Shown: positions 33,930 through 42,981, counted from the first letter of the stretch. The stretch: 64,000 bases of DNA from an uncultured Collinsella sp. (GCA_959020715.1 CAUESV010000004.1:1-64000), one strand, 5' to 3'. Translations and numbers: made by a program. The notes: a model not told the origin generated them from the sequence alone.

Positions 33930-34122
33930 GACGGGCCTTTCCGAGTGCGGTTGTATTGGGGCACATTGTCGCACGCGGCGCGCCTTGGCGACGGCCAGGC
34001 CGCGTCAATTGTTTCGTCTCCGTCAAGTCTTTGGGCAAGAGCTACTTTTTCGCGGCACATCGACGCGGGTGCGATAAGATAGAACGCCATGTCTGGCTGC
34101 GCGGTTTACGCAGGCTGGGCAA

Positions 34123-34164
34123 ATCTGTACGACGCCGCCCGGAACGACACGGGGCGGCACAGAT
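34123..34164 (+). promoter_or_regulatory. Leader hairpin just before aspS
   Basis: ATCTGT and ACAGAT flank an inner GCCGCCC / GGGCGGC stem; the hairpin ends 4 nt before the AAAGGAGG ribosome site. It could modulate aspS translation or be part of a leader. No T-box motif was recognised. Confidence 0.4.
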
Positions 34165-34185
34165 CCATAAAGGAGGATCACTGGT

Positions 34186-35973
34186 ATGAGCCAGACCCGT
34201 CCCATCGATGAGCATTCCATGCACACCCGTACCTGCGGCGAGCTTCGCTTCGAGAACGTGGGCGAAGAGGTCACCCTCACCGGTTGGGTGAGCCGTCGTC
34301 GCGATCACGGCGGCCTTATCTTCTGCGACCTTCGCGACCGCGAGGGCATCACGCAGCTCACCTTCGACCCCGAGCACTCCGACGGCGATGCCTTTAAGAT
34401 CGCCGAGACTATGCGTCCCGAGTGGCCCATCAAGATTCACGGCGTCGTGCGCGCCCGTGGCGAGGAGACCACCAACACCAAGCTCGCGACCGGCGAGATC
34501 GAGGTCCTGACCGACCACGCCGAGGTGCTCAACACGTCCGTCACCCCGCCGTTCCAGATCGAGGACGGCATCGAGACCAGCGAGGACACCCGCCTGCGCT
34601 ATCGCTATCTGGACCTCCGCCGTCCCGAGATGATGGCCAACCTCAAGCTGCGCTCCGACTTTACCTTTGCCATTCGCGAGGCGCTGCACAACCGTGAGTT
34701 CATGGAGGTCGAGACGCCCTCCCTGTTTAAGTCCACGCCCGAGGGCGCCCGCGACTTCATCGTTCCCAGCCGTATTCAGCCGGGTAACTTCTACGCCCTG
34801 CCGCAGTCCCCGCAGCTCCTGAAGCAGCTGCTCATGGTCGGTGGCGTTGAGCGCTACTACCAGGTCGCCAAGTGCTTCCGCGACGAGGACCTGCGTGCCG
34901 ACCGTCAGCCCGAGTTCACCCAGGTCGATATCGAGATGTCCTTCGTGGACCAGAACGATGTCATGAGCGCACTCGAAGAGGTCCTGTCCGATGCCTTCGG
35001 CCGCATGGGTGTCGAGATGCCCACGCCGCTGCGTCGCATGAACTACTGGGAGGCCATGGACACCTATGGCTCCGACAAGCCCGATACCCGCTATGGCATG
35101 CACCTGATCGACCTGACCGACATCTTTGCCAACTCCAAGTTCAAGGTCTTTGCGACTGCCGCGAACGAGGAGGGCTCTGTCGTCAAGGCCATCAACGCCA
35201 AGGGCGCCGGCGCCTGGGCACGTGCCAAGATCGATAAGCTCGCCGGCGTGGCCTCCACGTTTGGCGCCAAGGGCCTGGCCTGGATCGCCTTCCGTGAGGA
35301 CGGCTCCATCAACAGCCCCATCGTCAAGTTCTTCTCGGACGAGGAGATGGCGGCTCTGCGCGAGCGCATGGACGTCGAGCCTGGCGATCTTGTGATGTTT
35401 GCCGCCGGCCCGCGCCTGCTCTCTGACGAGATCCTGGGCGGCATGCGTTCCCACATGGCCAATGCGCTCGAGATCAAGCGCGAGGGCCACGACTTCCTGT
35501 GGGTCGTCAACTTCCCGCTGTTCCACTGGGATGAGGACCGCAAGGCTTACGCTGCCGAGCACCAGCCCTTTACCCTGCCGACCGAGACCGACATCGCCAA
35601 GATCGAGGCCGACCCGCTGGCGGCCGGTTCCTGCACCTACGACTTTGTCATGGACGGCTTTGAGGCCGGCGGCGGCGGTATGCGTATCCACAACGCCGAG
35701 ATGCAGATGTCTATGCTCAAGCTCCTGGGCTTCACCGAGGAGCGTGCCGAGTCTCAGTTCGGCTTCCTCATGGAGGCGCTCAAGTTTGGTGCGCCCCCGA
35801 TGGGCGGTTTTGCTTTGGGCCTGGACCGCGTGTGCATGCTGCTCACCGGCTCCGACTCCATCCGCGACGTCATGGCGTTCCCCAAGACGGCCAGCGGCTC
35901 CGACCTTATGTCGGGTGCTCCGAGTGCCGTTTCCGGCGCCCAGCTCAAGGACGTCAGCCTGCGCCTGATGTAG
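34186..35973 (+). CDS. aspS: Aspartate-tRNA ligase
   Basis: A 595-residue class IIb synthetase. It has an N-terminal OB-fold anticodon domain (LTGWVSRRRDHGGLIFCDLRD), motif 2 (YYQVAKCFRDEDLRADRQPEFTQ), a bacterial-type GAD insertion, and motif 3 (FALGLDRVCMLLTGSDSIRDVMAFPK). The ribosome site AAAGGAGG precedes ATG 34186. Whether it also charges tRNA-Asn cannot be told here. Followed by a strong terminator. Confidence 0.97.
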   Translation: MSQTRPIDEHSMHTRTCGELRFENVGEEVTLTGWVSRRRDHGGLIFCDLRDREGITQLTFDPEHSDGDAFKIAETMRPEWPIKIHGVVRARGEETTNTKLATGEIEVLTDHAEVLNTSVTPPFQIEDGIETSEDTRLRYRYLDLRRPEMMANLKLRSDFTFAIREALHNREFMEVETPSLFKSTPEGARDFIVPSRIQPGNFYALPQSPQLLKQLLMVGGVERYYQVAKCFRDEDLRADRQPEFTQVDIEMSFVDQNDVMSALEEVLSDAFGRMGVEMPTPLRRMNYWEAMDTYGSDKPDTRYGMHLIDLTDIFANSKFKVFATAANEEGSVVKAINAKGAGAWARAKIDKLAGVASTFGAKGLAWIAFREDGSINSPIVKFFSDEEMAALRERMDVEPGDLVMFAAGPRLLSDEILGGMRSHMANALEIKREGHDFLWVVNFPLFHWDEDRKAYAAEHQPFTLPTETDIAKIEADPLAAGSCTYDFVMDGFEAGGGGMRIHNAEMQMSMLKLLGFTEERAESQFGFLMEALKFGAPPMGGFALGLDRVCMLLTGSDSIRDVMAFPKTASGSDLMSGAPSAVSGAQLKDVSLRLM

Positions 35974-35997
35974 GGAAGCGGCTACTTATTGCCTGTA

Positions 35998-36031
35998 ACG
36001 AGGGAAGGACGCGTGCCTTCCCTCGTTTTTT
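35998..36031 (+). terminator. Terminator of aspS
   Basis: ACGAGGGAAGG / CCTTCCCTCGT perfect 11-bp stem, then TTTTTT. Confidence 0.92.
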
Positions 36032-36116
36032 GTGAGACGGGGGTGCGCCGGTAACGTACAATAACTACCACGTGGCTGGGTTTGCCGGCCGAATGTACGA
36101 TGTCGTGGGAGGGGAC

Positions 36117-36365
36117 ATGGTCGAGTTTACGAAGACGATTAAAGATCCGTTGGGACTGCATGCCCGCCCGGTTGCGCTGCTCTACGACATCATTGCCAAG
36201 CATCGTAGCGACGTGTCGGTCAGTATCGGCGATCGCCACACGGATGGCCGCGATGTCATGGGGCTCATGGCCCTCTACGGCGAGTGTGGCGAAAGCGTCG
36301 TCTTCCGCGTTTCGGGCGTAGACGAGGCTTCCTGCGTTACGTCGATCAGAAACCTCTCGCTTTAA
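36117..36365 (+). CDS. HPr-family phosphocarrier with Asp at the Ser46 position
   Basis: An 82-residue HPr-like protein. His15 in GLHARPVALL is the site phosphorylated by PTS enzyme I. Aligning it with Bacillus HPr places GRDVMGLMAL over LKSIMGVMSL, so the regulatory Ser46, target of HPr kinase, is Asp46 here, as in the well-known S46D phosphomimetic. It therefore cannot be switched by HPr kinase and may be locked in the seryl-phosphate-like state. ATG 36117 follows GGGAGGGG. It stands alone between two terminators, away from any enzyme I gene, so it may be a regulatory paralogue rather than the main ptsH product. Confidence 0.88.
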   Translation: MVEFTKTIKDPLGLHARPVALLYDIIAKHRSDVSVSIGDRHTDGRDVMGLMALYGECGESVVFRVSGVDEASCVTSIRNLSL

Positions 36366-36374
36366 GCATGACTG

Positions 36375-36410
36375 GGCGCGGCAAAGGACAGCTCTTTGCC
36401 GCGCCTTTTT
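36375..36410 (+). terminator. Terminator of the HPr-like gene
   Basis: GGCGCGGCAAAG / CTTTGCCGCGCC perfect 12-bp stem, then TTTTTG. Confidence 0.92.
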
Positions 36411-36462
36411 GTTTTGTTTCGTATAGGAAACTTTTTCGAAAACTGAATAGAGACCCTTTCCA

Positions 36463-36516
36463 AAAAGTTAACCACGTGTTAGTTTACTAAAGCGAACATA
36501 GACGTGGCTAACTTTT
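36463..36516. promoter_or_regulatory. Iron-type operator region upstream of feoA
   Basis: AAAAGTTAACCACGT (36463-36477) and ACGTGGCTAACTTTT (36502-36516) are inverted with one mismatch. Between them lies TTAG-TTTA-CTAA. The half-site AAAGTTA(G) recurs before feoB. AT-rich palindromes of this kind fit a DtxR/MntR-type iron repressor. Confidence 0.6.
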
Positions 36517-36559
36517 ACCATGTCGATGTTGAGGACGAACCGACGTTAGGAGCTCACTC

Positions 36560-36802
36560 ATGTCTTGCGGACCGCAGATGCCGGCCATGCCGCTTTCGAT
36601 GGTAAAGGCGGGCGAAACCGTGCGCGTGTCTCGGGTAAAGGGCAATGAGGACATGAAGCACCACCTCAAGGACCTTGGCTTTGTCGAGGGCAGCGAGATT
36701 CACGTGGTGAGCTCGAGTGGTGCCAATATCATCGTCACCGTGCTGGGCGCACGTTTTGGCATCGATTCCAAGGTTGCCATGCACATCATGACCGTCGGTT
36801 AG
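36560..36802 (+). CDS. feoA: FeoA-domain protein (first copy)
   Basis: An 80-residue SH3-like FeoA protein (LSMVKAGETVRVSRVKGNEDMKHHLKDLGFVEGSEIHV is its core). It aids ferrous iron uptake by FeoB at the cytoplasmic face. The first ~12 residues include a Cys and two Met-Pro turns. It is followed 39 nt later by a second FeoA and then FeoB. Confidence 0.92.
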   Translation: MSCGPQMPAMPLSMVKAGETVRVSRVKGNEDMKHHLKDLGFVEGSEIHVVSSSGANIIVTVLGARFGIDSKVAMHIMTVG

Positions 36803-36841
36803 TCCGCAGCATTTCATTCAAACCGAAAGGGGGACAAGAGG

Positions 36842-37063
36842 ATGAAGACGTTGGGTGACGTTAAGGTAGGCGAGAGCTCTACCATCGTCAAGCTTCACGG
36901 TGAGGGTGCGCTTCGCCGCCACCTTATGGACCTGGGGCTCATCAAGGGCACTTCGTTCAAGGTCGTGAAGGTTGCACCGCTCGGTGATCCGGTCGAGATC
37001 AACGTGCGCGGCTACGAGCTTTCCATCCGCAAGGAGGAGGCGGCCGTCGTCGAGGTCCAGTAA
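36842..37063 (+). CDS. feoA: FeoA-domain protein (second copy)
   Basis: A 73-residue FeoA protein (GEGALRRHLMDLGLIKGTSFKVV, ending in the usual RKEEAAVVEV). Two separate FeoA proteins before FeoB are common in anaerobes. The 123-nt gap to feoB holds a second palindromic operator, so feoB can be controlled separately. Confidence 0.93.
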   Translation: MKTLGDVKVGESSTIVKLHGEGALRRHLMDLGLIKGTSFKVVKVAPLGDPVEINVRGYELSIRKEEAAVVEVQ

Positions 37064-37091
37064 GGGCTTGCGGCGTATATTTCTGCAGATA

Positions 37092-37111
37092 AAGTTAGGT
37101 ATTTCTAACTT
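37092..37111. promoter_or_regulatory. Perfect palindromic operator before feoB
   Basis: AAGTTAG - GTATTT - CTAACTT is a perfect inverted repeat that repeats the half-site seen at 36463-36516. It lies 75 nt before feoB. It probably binds the same iron-responsive repressor. Confidence 0.6.
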
Positions 37112-37186
37112 AATGCAGCAACTTTGAAGCACATTATCCAGCCTGCGCGGAGAAAGCAGCGCGGGCACACAAGGAAGAAGGATTGA

Positions 37187-39514
37187 ATGGCGGATTCTCA
37201 GATCCATGTCGCGCTGGCGGGTAACCCCAACTGCGGCAAGACCACGCTTTTCAACCTGATCACCGGCGCCAACGGCTACGTTGGCAACTGGCCCGGTGTC
37301 ACGGTTGAGAAAAAGGAAGCCAAGCTCCTAAGCGACAAGAACGTTACCATCACGGACCTCCCCGGCATCTACTCGCTTTCCCCCTACAGCCCCGAGGAGC
37401 AGTGCTCGCGCGACTACCTCATGAGCGGCGAGCCCGATGTCGTTGTCCAGGTGGTCGATGCCACCAACCTCGAGCGTAACCTGTACCTGGCGCTTCAGGT
37501 TATCGAGACCGGCCTGCCCGTGGTCGTTGCCCTCAACATGGCCGACTTGGTCGAGAAGAACGGCGATAAGATCGACACTGACAAGCTGTCCAAGAAGCTC
37601 GGTTGCCCGGTCATGATGATCTCGGCCCTTAAGAACAAGGGCATCAAGGAGCTGTTCGAGCAGGTCAAAAAGTCCGCTGCTTCCAAGGGCCAGGTGCCGG
37701 AGCATAAGTTCGACTCCTCCATCGAGGACGTTCTGGACCACATCGAGAACAACCTTCCGGCGAGCGTTCCCGCCAACAAGCGCCGCTATTACGCCGTCAA
37801 GCTGTTTGAGCGCGACGCGGACGCCTGCAAGCTCATCAACCTCTCTAAGGAGAAGGCCGCTCGCGTGGAGCAACTGGTCGCCCAGTGCGAGCAGGATTGC
37901 GATGACGACGCCGAGTCCATCATTACCGGGGAGCGTTACGGCGTCATCGCGCACATCATTGACGAGTGCCTCACTAAGGCTCCGGCCAAGATGAGCACCT
38001 CCGAGAGGATCGACCGCGTGGTTACCAACCGTATCCTGGGCCTGCCGATCTTTGTGGTCATCATGTTCTGCGTGTACTACATCGCCGTTTCCACCCTGGG
38101 CGGCACGGTGACCGACTTCACCAACGACCAGCTCTTCGGTACCGACGGTTGGTATGTGCTCGGTCAGGGTCGCGACGCCTACGACGCAGCTGTCGAGGCT
38201 GCGGGCGACAATGCCGACTCGGTCGACCCGGCGCAGTACGGCCCCTATGTCCCCGGCATCACCACCGTGGTGCACGACGCCCTTGTGGCAGGTGGCACCG
38301 AGGACGGTGGCCTGGTCGATTCGCTGGTCTGCGACGGTATCGTCGGCGGACTGGGTGCCATCTTCGGCTTCGTCCCGCAGATGTTCCTGCTCTTTGTGAT
38401 GCTGTCCTTCCTGGAGGACTGCGGCTATATGGCCCGCGTCGCCTTCATCATGGACCGTGTGTTCCGCCGCTTTGGCCTGTCCGGTAAGTCCTTTATCCCC
38501 ATGCTCGTGTCCTCGGGCTGCGGCGTCCCCGGCGTCATGGCCACCAAGACCATCGAGAACGAGAAGGACCGCCGCATGACGGTCATGACCACCACGTTTA
38601 TTCCCTGTGGCGCCAAGCTGCCGATCATCGCCCTGCTCATGGGTTCCATCATCGGCGATTCTTCTACCACCGCCGCGTGGATCAGCCCGCTCTTCTACTT
38701 CCTGGGCGTCTTTGCCGTCATCGCTTCGGGCCTCATGCTCAAGAAGACCAAGCTCTTTGCGGGTCGCCCGACGCCGTTTGTCATGGAGCTTCCCGCCTAC
38801 CACTTCCCGGCGATCCGCTCTTGGGCGCTGCACGTGTGGGAGCGCTGCTGGGCCTTTATCAAGAAGGCCGGCACGGTCATCTTCGCGTCCACCGTCGTGG
38901 TTTGGTTCCTCTCCAACTTTGGTAGCTATAACGGTTCCTTTGGCTTCCTGCCTGCGATGGACGGCATCCCCGAGGAGTTCATGGACTACTCCGTGCTTGC
39001 CATGCTCGGCAACCTGGTCGCTTGGATCTTCGCCCCGCTCGGCTTTAGCACCTGGCAGGCAACTGCGCTGACTGTCTCTGGCCTTGTCGCTAAGGAGAAC
39101 GTCGTCGCCACCGCCGGTTCGCTGCTGTCCGTCGCCGACGCCGCCGAGACCGACCCGAGCCTGTGGACCGCGTTTGCCGGCATGTTCCCGACTATGGGCG
39201 CTTGCGTTGCCTTTGGCGCTTTCAACCTGCTGTGCGCTCCGTGCTTTGCCGCCATGGGCACTATCCGCAACCAGATGGACTCCGGCAAGTGGACTGCGAT
39301 TGCCATCGGCTACGAGTGCGCCTTCGCTTGGGTTATCGGCCTGTTTATCAACCAGTTCTACAACCTGCTTGTTCTTGGACAGTTTGGTATCTGGACGGTT
39401 GTGGCCATTGTGCTGCTGGTTGCGATGCTCTTCCAGATCTTCCGTCCCATGCCCAAGCACGCTTGGACCGACGAGGACGAGACCAACACTGCTTCCGCCG
39501 CAGTTTCCGCTTAA
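37187..39514 (+). CDS. feoB: Ferrous iron transporter FeoB
   Basis: A 775-residue inner-membrane Fe2+ transporter. The N-terminal G domain has G1 GNPNCGKTT, G2/G3 (GNWPGVTVE, DLPGIYSLSPYSPEE) and G4 NMAD. It is followed by a helical spacer and a membrane part with two Gate motifs (for example SSGCGVPGVMATKTI). A loop of ~50 residues between helices 1 and 2 (near 310-370) is longer than usual. It works with the two FeoA proteins upstream and the small Cys-rich membrane protein downstream. Confidence 0.96.
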   Translation: MADSQIHVALAGNPNCGKTTLFNLITGANGYVGNWPGVTVEKKEAKLLSDKNVTITDLPGIYSLSPYSPEEQCSRDYLMSGEPDVVVQVVDATNLERNLYLALQVIETGLPVVVALNMADLVEKNGDKIDTDKLSKKLGCPVMMISALKNKGIKELFEQVKKSAASKGQVPEHKFDSSIEDVLDHIENNLPASVPANKRRYYAVKLFERDADACKLINLSKEKAARVEQLVAQCEQDCDDDAESIITGERYGVIAHIIDECLTKAPAKMSTSERIDRVVTNRILGLPIFVVIMFCVYYIAVSTLGGTVTDFTNDQLFGTDGWYVLGQGRDAYDAAVEAAGDNADSVDPAQYGPYVPGITTVVHDALVAGGTEDGGLVDSLVCDGIVGGLGAIFGFVPQMFLLFVMLSFLEDCGYMARVAFIMDRVFRRFGLSGKSFIPMLVSSGCGVPGVMATKTIENEKDRRMTVMTTTFIPCGAKLPIIALLMGSIIGDSSTTAAWISPLFYFLGVFAVIASGLMLKKTKLFAGRPTPFVMELPAYHFPAIRSWALHVWERCWAFIKKAGTVIFASTVVVWFLSNFGSYNGSFGFLPAMDGIPEEFMDYSVLAMLGNLVAWIFAPLGFSTWQATALTVSGLVAKENVVATAGSLLSVADAAETDPSLWTAFAGMFPTMGACVAFGAFNLLCAPCFAAMGTIRNQMDSGKWTAIAIGYECAFAWVIGLFINQFYNLLVLGQFGIWTVVAIVLLVAMLFQIFRPMPKHAWTDEDETNTASAAVSA

Positions 39515-39541
39515 GTCCGAATGGATTAGCCCCTTTCCATG

Positions 39542-39574
39542 AGCCCGGGTGTCCCAGCGACACTCGGGCTTTTT
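39542..39574 (+). terminator. Terminator of feoB
   Basis: AGCCCGGGTGTC / GACACTCGGGCT with one wobble pair, then TTTTT. Confidence 0.88.
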
Positions 39575-39686
39575 GGTAGGGAGATGTGGCGTTTCCGCAG
39601 ATAAAACCGACCAAAATAAACCTGTCCCTTTTTGGTAGGTGGAGAATGGGGTAAAGTAAGTGGTGGTTAACTAGAGGAGGCTTACT

Positions 39687-39887
39687 ATGGCACCTATCGA
39701 TATTGTTGTGTTAGCTGTTATCGGCATTGCGTTTGTCGCTGTGTGCGTGCGTATCTACCGAAAGGGCACCTGCGCCGACTGCGCCCAGGGTGGCGTTTGC
39801 ACGGGACATTGTTCCAACAAAAAGACCTGCGCCGCACTTAAAGGCGTGGACAAAATCGCCGAAGACTTGGGCCGTGGTATCAAATAG
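39687..39887 (+). CDS. FeoB-associated Cys-rich membrane protein
   Basis: A 66-residue protein with one N-terminal helix (IDIVVLAVIGIAFVAVCV) and a short tail with five Cys (CADCAQGGVCTGHCSNKKTC). This pattern matches the small FeoB-associated family found beside feoB in anaerobes. It may bind iron as it leaves FeoB. It has its own AGAGGAGG ribosome site and lies beyond the feoB terminator, so it may have its own promoter or depend on read-through. Confidence 0.88.
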   Translation: MAPIDIVVLAVIGIAFVAVCVRIYRKGTCADCAQGGVCTGHCSNKKTCAALKGVDKIAEDLGRGIK

Positions 39888-40012
39888 GGCCCAGGCATCC
39901 GTTCGCGGGGCGCTTTGCGCATTTGGGGGCGAGCGCGGCGAGTTGAAGAGTAATTTTGGGGTATCGTTACCTGTACTGTTGATTAGCAACTTATCTATAA
40001 CGGAGTAACCCC

Positions 40013-41092
40013 ATGAGCGCTCGCGTAACCATGAAGGACATAGCCGCCGAGCTTGGCGTTTCCATCAATACCGTGCACAAGGCCCTGACGGGCAAGGCCG
40101 GCGTGAGCGAATCCGTACGCGCCAAGGTGAATGCCAAGGCCGAGGCCATGGGCTACCATCGCAATACGAGCGCCTCGAGCCTGCGCCGCAAGGATATCAA
40201 CCTGGTATTTTGCCTGCCCCGTGCATCGCGCGAGGGAGCGTACTTTTTCCGTTACCTGTGGGAAGGTTGCAATCGCTTTGAACAGGAGGTCATCGACCAG
40301 GGCATTACGGTTGAACGCGTTGAATTTGGCGTGGGCGGCTACGCCGATGCCCTTGAGCAAATCGATGAGCGTCTGCAGGTGGGCGAGAAGATCGATGGCT
40401 TGCTTGCCTATGCGCCGGGCGATGATCGTGCAACTGAGCTTTTGGGACAGATTACCGAGGCGGGCGTGGTGATTGAGCTCGTCGACGGCGACCGCCCGCA
40501 TTTGAACCGTTTGGGTGCGAGCTTGGCCGACTATTCGACGGCAGGCAGCCTTATGGCCGAGCAGGCGGCAAACCTGGTCCATGCTTCTGGTGCTGACGCT
40601 CGCGTGCTCCTCTTGACAGGCGACCCTTATACCGATTCGCACTATTTAACCGCCCGCGCCTTCCATAATTACCTGCGCGAACATGATATTCCGTGGCAGG
40701 TCGAGGACCTTGTCGGCGCCCATGCGCAAGTCAAACAGCTCGAGTGCGAGCTTGAGAAGCGCTTGAGTGCACCGAACGCCCCCGAACTTATCTGTAGTGT
40801 TTTTGCCGTTGGTTCCGAAGTGGTCGCCGACGCGCTCGTTTCGAGCGGCAAGGCTGGCCAGGTCATGGTAATTGGCAACGACCTATTTCCCGAAAGCGCT
40901 TTGGCTTTGCGCCGTGGCATCTTTACCAATATCGTCTATAAGGACCCGGTGAGTCTGGCATACCGCGGTGCTAAGACGCTGGGCGATTATCTGCTGTGGG
41001 GAAGGACTCCGGCGGAGCCCGTGCAGAAGGGTTCCGTCGAGATGGTGTTTGCCAGCAACGTCGACCGCTACTGCAAGCTTGCGGGAATTTAG
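40013..41092 (+). CDS. LacI-family regulator, probable master regulator of the uronate genes
   Basis: A 359-residue LacI/GalR protein. The helix-turn-helix is residues ~6-26 (VTMKDIAAELGVSINTVHKAL), with the hinge helix near SASSLRRK. The rest is a periplasmic-binding-like effector domain. It lies just upstream of uxaC. A palindrome with a central CpG, GTGAACGTTCAC, the type of site LacI proteins bind, occurs before uxaC, the GPH symporter, GH105 and kduD in this window. A uronate or KDG is the likely inducer. Assigning this operator to this protein is inference, though a strong one. Confidence 0.88.
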   Translation: MSARVTMKDIAAELGVSINTVHKALTGKAGVSESVRAKVNAKAEAMGYHRNTSASSLRRKDINLVFCLPRASREGAYFFRYLWEGCNRFEQEVIDQGITVERVEFGVGGYADALEQIDERLQVGEKIDGLLAYAPGDDRATELLGQITEAGVVIELVDGDRPHLNRLGASLADYSTAGSLMAEQAANLVHASGADARVLLLTGDPYTDSHYLTARAFHNYLREHDIPWQVEDLVGAHAQVKQLECELEKRLSAPNAPELICSVFAVGSEVVADALVSSGKAGQVMVIGNDLFPESALALRRGIFTNIVYKDPVSLAYRGAKTLGDYLLWGRTPAEPVQKGSVEMVFASNVDRYCKLAGI

Positions 41093-41184
41093 CCGCTTGG
41101 GCGGGTACCCTCTCTTGCGACGTACATTTTTGGGAATATTCAGCAAACGCATGTTCCGATAGAGGGACAGAACGACTGTTTTAC

Positions 41185-41224
41185 GTGCCGCCGGTGGCGT
41201 AATTCGCCATCGGCGGCACTTATT
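41185..41224 (+). terminator. Probable terminator after the LacI gene
   Basis: GTGCCGCCGGTGGCG / CGCCATCGGCGGCAC, a 15-bp stem with one wobble pair and a 5-nt loop, then TTATTTATT. The rest of the gap up to 41447 shows no gene. Confidence 0.6.
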
Positions 41225-41447
41225 TATTCCGATCGGGCGCAATATGCGTATCAAATAGGGCGTCAAGGACGGTACGCGGTGCGCTCCGATGCTGAATAGT
41301 CCCAAAAATGAACGTCGGGACATGACCCACCTGGACAAAAGCGCTCATGTTTGGTGTTCGGGGACGCCAGCCGAGCCGCAACATAAACAGATTACAGCTC
41401 CAACAACCGTTGAACGGGCAAAATCGACCGTTCGCCCCGTGAGGGTT

Positions 41448-41463
41448 AGGTGAACGTTCACCT
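41448..41463. promoter_or_regulatory. LacI-type operator O1 of uxaC
   Basis: AGGTGAACGTTCACCT, a perfect 16-bp palindrome. Its TTCACC half can serve as the -35 box. Confidence 0.82.
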
Positions 41464-41486
41464 TTTCAGCCGTAATGAACTAGTAT
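41457..41486 (+). promoter_or_regulatory. Promoter of the uxaCBA operon
   Basis: TTCACC (41457-41462), 18-nt spacer, TAGTAT (41481-41486). The -35 box lies inside operator O1, and operator O2 begins right after the -10 box, so the promoter is bracketed by both. Confidence 0.5.
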
Positions 41487-41501
41487 AGTGAACGTTCACC
41501 T
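41486..41501. promoter_or_regulatory. LacI-type operator O2 of uxaC
   Basis: TAGTGAACGTTCACCT with a perfect 12-bp core, centred 38 bp from O1. It covers the expected transcription start. Confidence 0.8.
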
Positions 41502-41553
41502 AAAGGATAACGAGCGCGCCGTGCGCCCGTTTTGCCAACAAAGGGGTTGTTTG

Positions 41554-42981
41554 ATGAAAAACTTTATGGACGATCAGGATTTCCTGCTGAGCACCAAGAC
41601 CGGCGAGGAGCTGTTCCACAACTTTGCCGAGGGCATGCCCATCGTCGACTATCACTGCCACATTTCTCCCAAGGAAATCTGGGATGACAAGCGTTTCGAG
41701 AACATCACCGAGGTTTGGCTGGGCGGCGACCACTACAAGTGGCGCCTGATGCGCGCCAACGGCGTTGACGAGCGCTTCATTACCGGCGATGCCCCCGCCC
41801 GCGAGAAGTTCCAAAAGTGGGCCGAGACCCTGGGCCGTTGCGTGGGCAACCCCGTCTTTGAGTGGAGCCACCTGGAGCTTAAGCGCTACTTTGGCTACGA
41901 GGGCGTTCTGAACGGCAAAACCGCTCAGGAGGTCTGGGACCTTGCCAACGCCAAGCTCGCCGAGTCCAGCTTTACTTGCCGCAACCTGATCAAGCGGTCT
42001 AACGTCCGCATGATCTGCACTACCGACGATCCCGCCGATAGCTTTGAGTGGCATAAAAAGATTGCCGCCGACGACAGCTTTGACGTTCAGGTCGTTCCTG
42101 CCATGCGCCCCGATGCCGCCCTGCGCATCGAGCGTGGCCAGGAGTTCGCCGACTACTGCAAGCATCTCTCCGAGGTTGCCGGCGTTGAGATCAGCGACTT
42201 CGAGGGCATGAAGGCCGCCATCTCCAAGCGCTACGATGTCGCCCACGAGCTGGGCTGCCGCGCTTCTGACCACGCGCTCGACTACGTTATGTACGTTCCG
42301 GCTACCGCCGACGAGATCGAGACTATCTTTGCCAAGGGCCTTGCCGCCGAGCCGCTTACCGAGGACGAGGTCCTCAAGTACAAGACGGCCTTCATGCAGT
42401 TTGTCGCCGGCGAGTACGTCCGTCTGGGCTGGGCCATGCAGTTGCACTTTGGCTGCAAGCGTGACAACAACCGCGCTATGTTCGCCAAGCTCGGTCCCGA
42501 CACCGGCTACGACTGCATCTCCAATTACACGCCGTCCGACCAGCTGGCCGATTTCCTCAACTCCATCCAGGAGTTCACGGGTCTGCCCAAGACCATCCTG
42601 TACAGCCTGAACCCCATCGACAACACCATGATCGATACCGTGATGGGCTGCTTCCAGGAGGCTCCAACCGCCGGCAAGATCCAGAACGGCTCTGCCTGGT
42701 GGTTCAACGACAACGAGGTCGGTATGCGCGAGCAGCTCACGGCCCTTGCCAACGAGGGCGTGCTGGGCAACTTTGTGGGCATGCTTACCGACTCCCGTTC
42801 CTTCTTGTCCTATCCGCGTCACGAGTACTTCCGTCGCGTGCTGTGCAGCGTGATCGGCGAGTGGGTCGAGCAGGGCAAGTACCCGGCCGACATGGAGCTG
42901 CTGGGCACCATCGTGCGCGACATCAGCTACAACAATGCGGTCCGCTACTTTGGCTTTGACCTGGACACCGTCGAGGCCTAA
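41554..42981 (+). CDS. uxaC: Glucuronate/galacturonate isomerase
   Basis: Isomerises D-galacturonate to D-tagaturonate (and glucuronate to fructuronate) in the cytoplasm. A 475-residue amidohydrolase-fold protein with the uronate-isomerase signatures VDYHCHISPKEIWDD and WSHLELKRYFG, CTTDDP, and QLHFGCKRDNNRAMF. ATG 41554 behind AAGGGG gives the normal family length; the longer frame from 41488 runs into the operator and is not used. First gene of the uxaC-uxaB-uxaA operon. Confidence 0.96.
   Translation: MKNFMDDQDFLLSTKTGEELFHNFAEGMPIVDYHCHISPKEIWDDKRFENITEVWLGGDHYKWRLMRANGVDERFITGDAPAREKFQKWAETLGRCVGNPVFEWSHLELKRYFGYEGVLNGKTAQEVWDLANAKLAESSFTCRNLIKRSNVRMICTTDDPADSFEWHKKIAADDSFDVQVVPAMRPDAALRIERGQEFADYCKHLSEVAGVEISDFEGMKAAISKRYDVAHELGCRASDHALDYVMYVPATADEIETIFAKGLAAEPLTEDEVLKYKTAFMQFVAGEYVRLGWAMQLHFGCKRDNNRAMFAKLGPDTGYDCISNYTPSDQLADFLNSIQEFTGLPKTILYSLNPIDNTMIDTVMGCFQEAPTAGKIQNGSAWWFNDNEVGMREQLTALANEGVLGNFVGMLTDSRSFLSYPRHEYFRRVLCSVIGEWVEQGKYPADMELLGTIVRDISYNNAVRYFGFDLDTVEA

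Noticed and set aside
33930..34185. Possible T-box leader upstream of aspS
   Set aside because: No T-box core sequence or specifier-loop layout could be found; only a simple hairpin lies next to the ribosome site.
37328..39460. 710-codon open frame on the minus strand across feoB
   Set aside because: Antisense of feoB with His/Asp/Gly-rich nonsense translation. The plus-strand FeoB motifs are complete.
41500..42822. 440-codon open frame on the minus strand across uxaC
   Set aside because: Shadow of uxaC. It also overlaps the uxaC promoter and operator.
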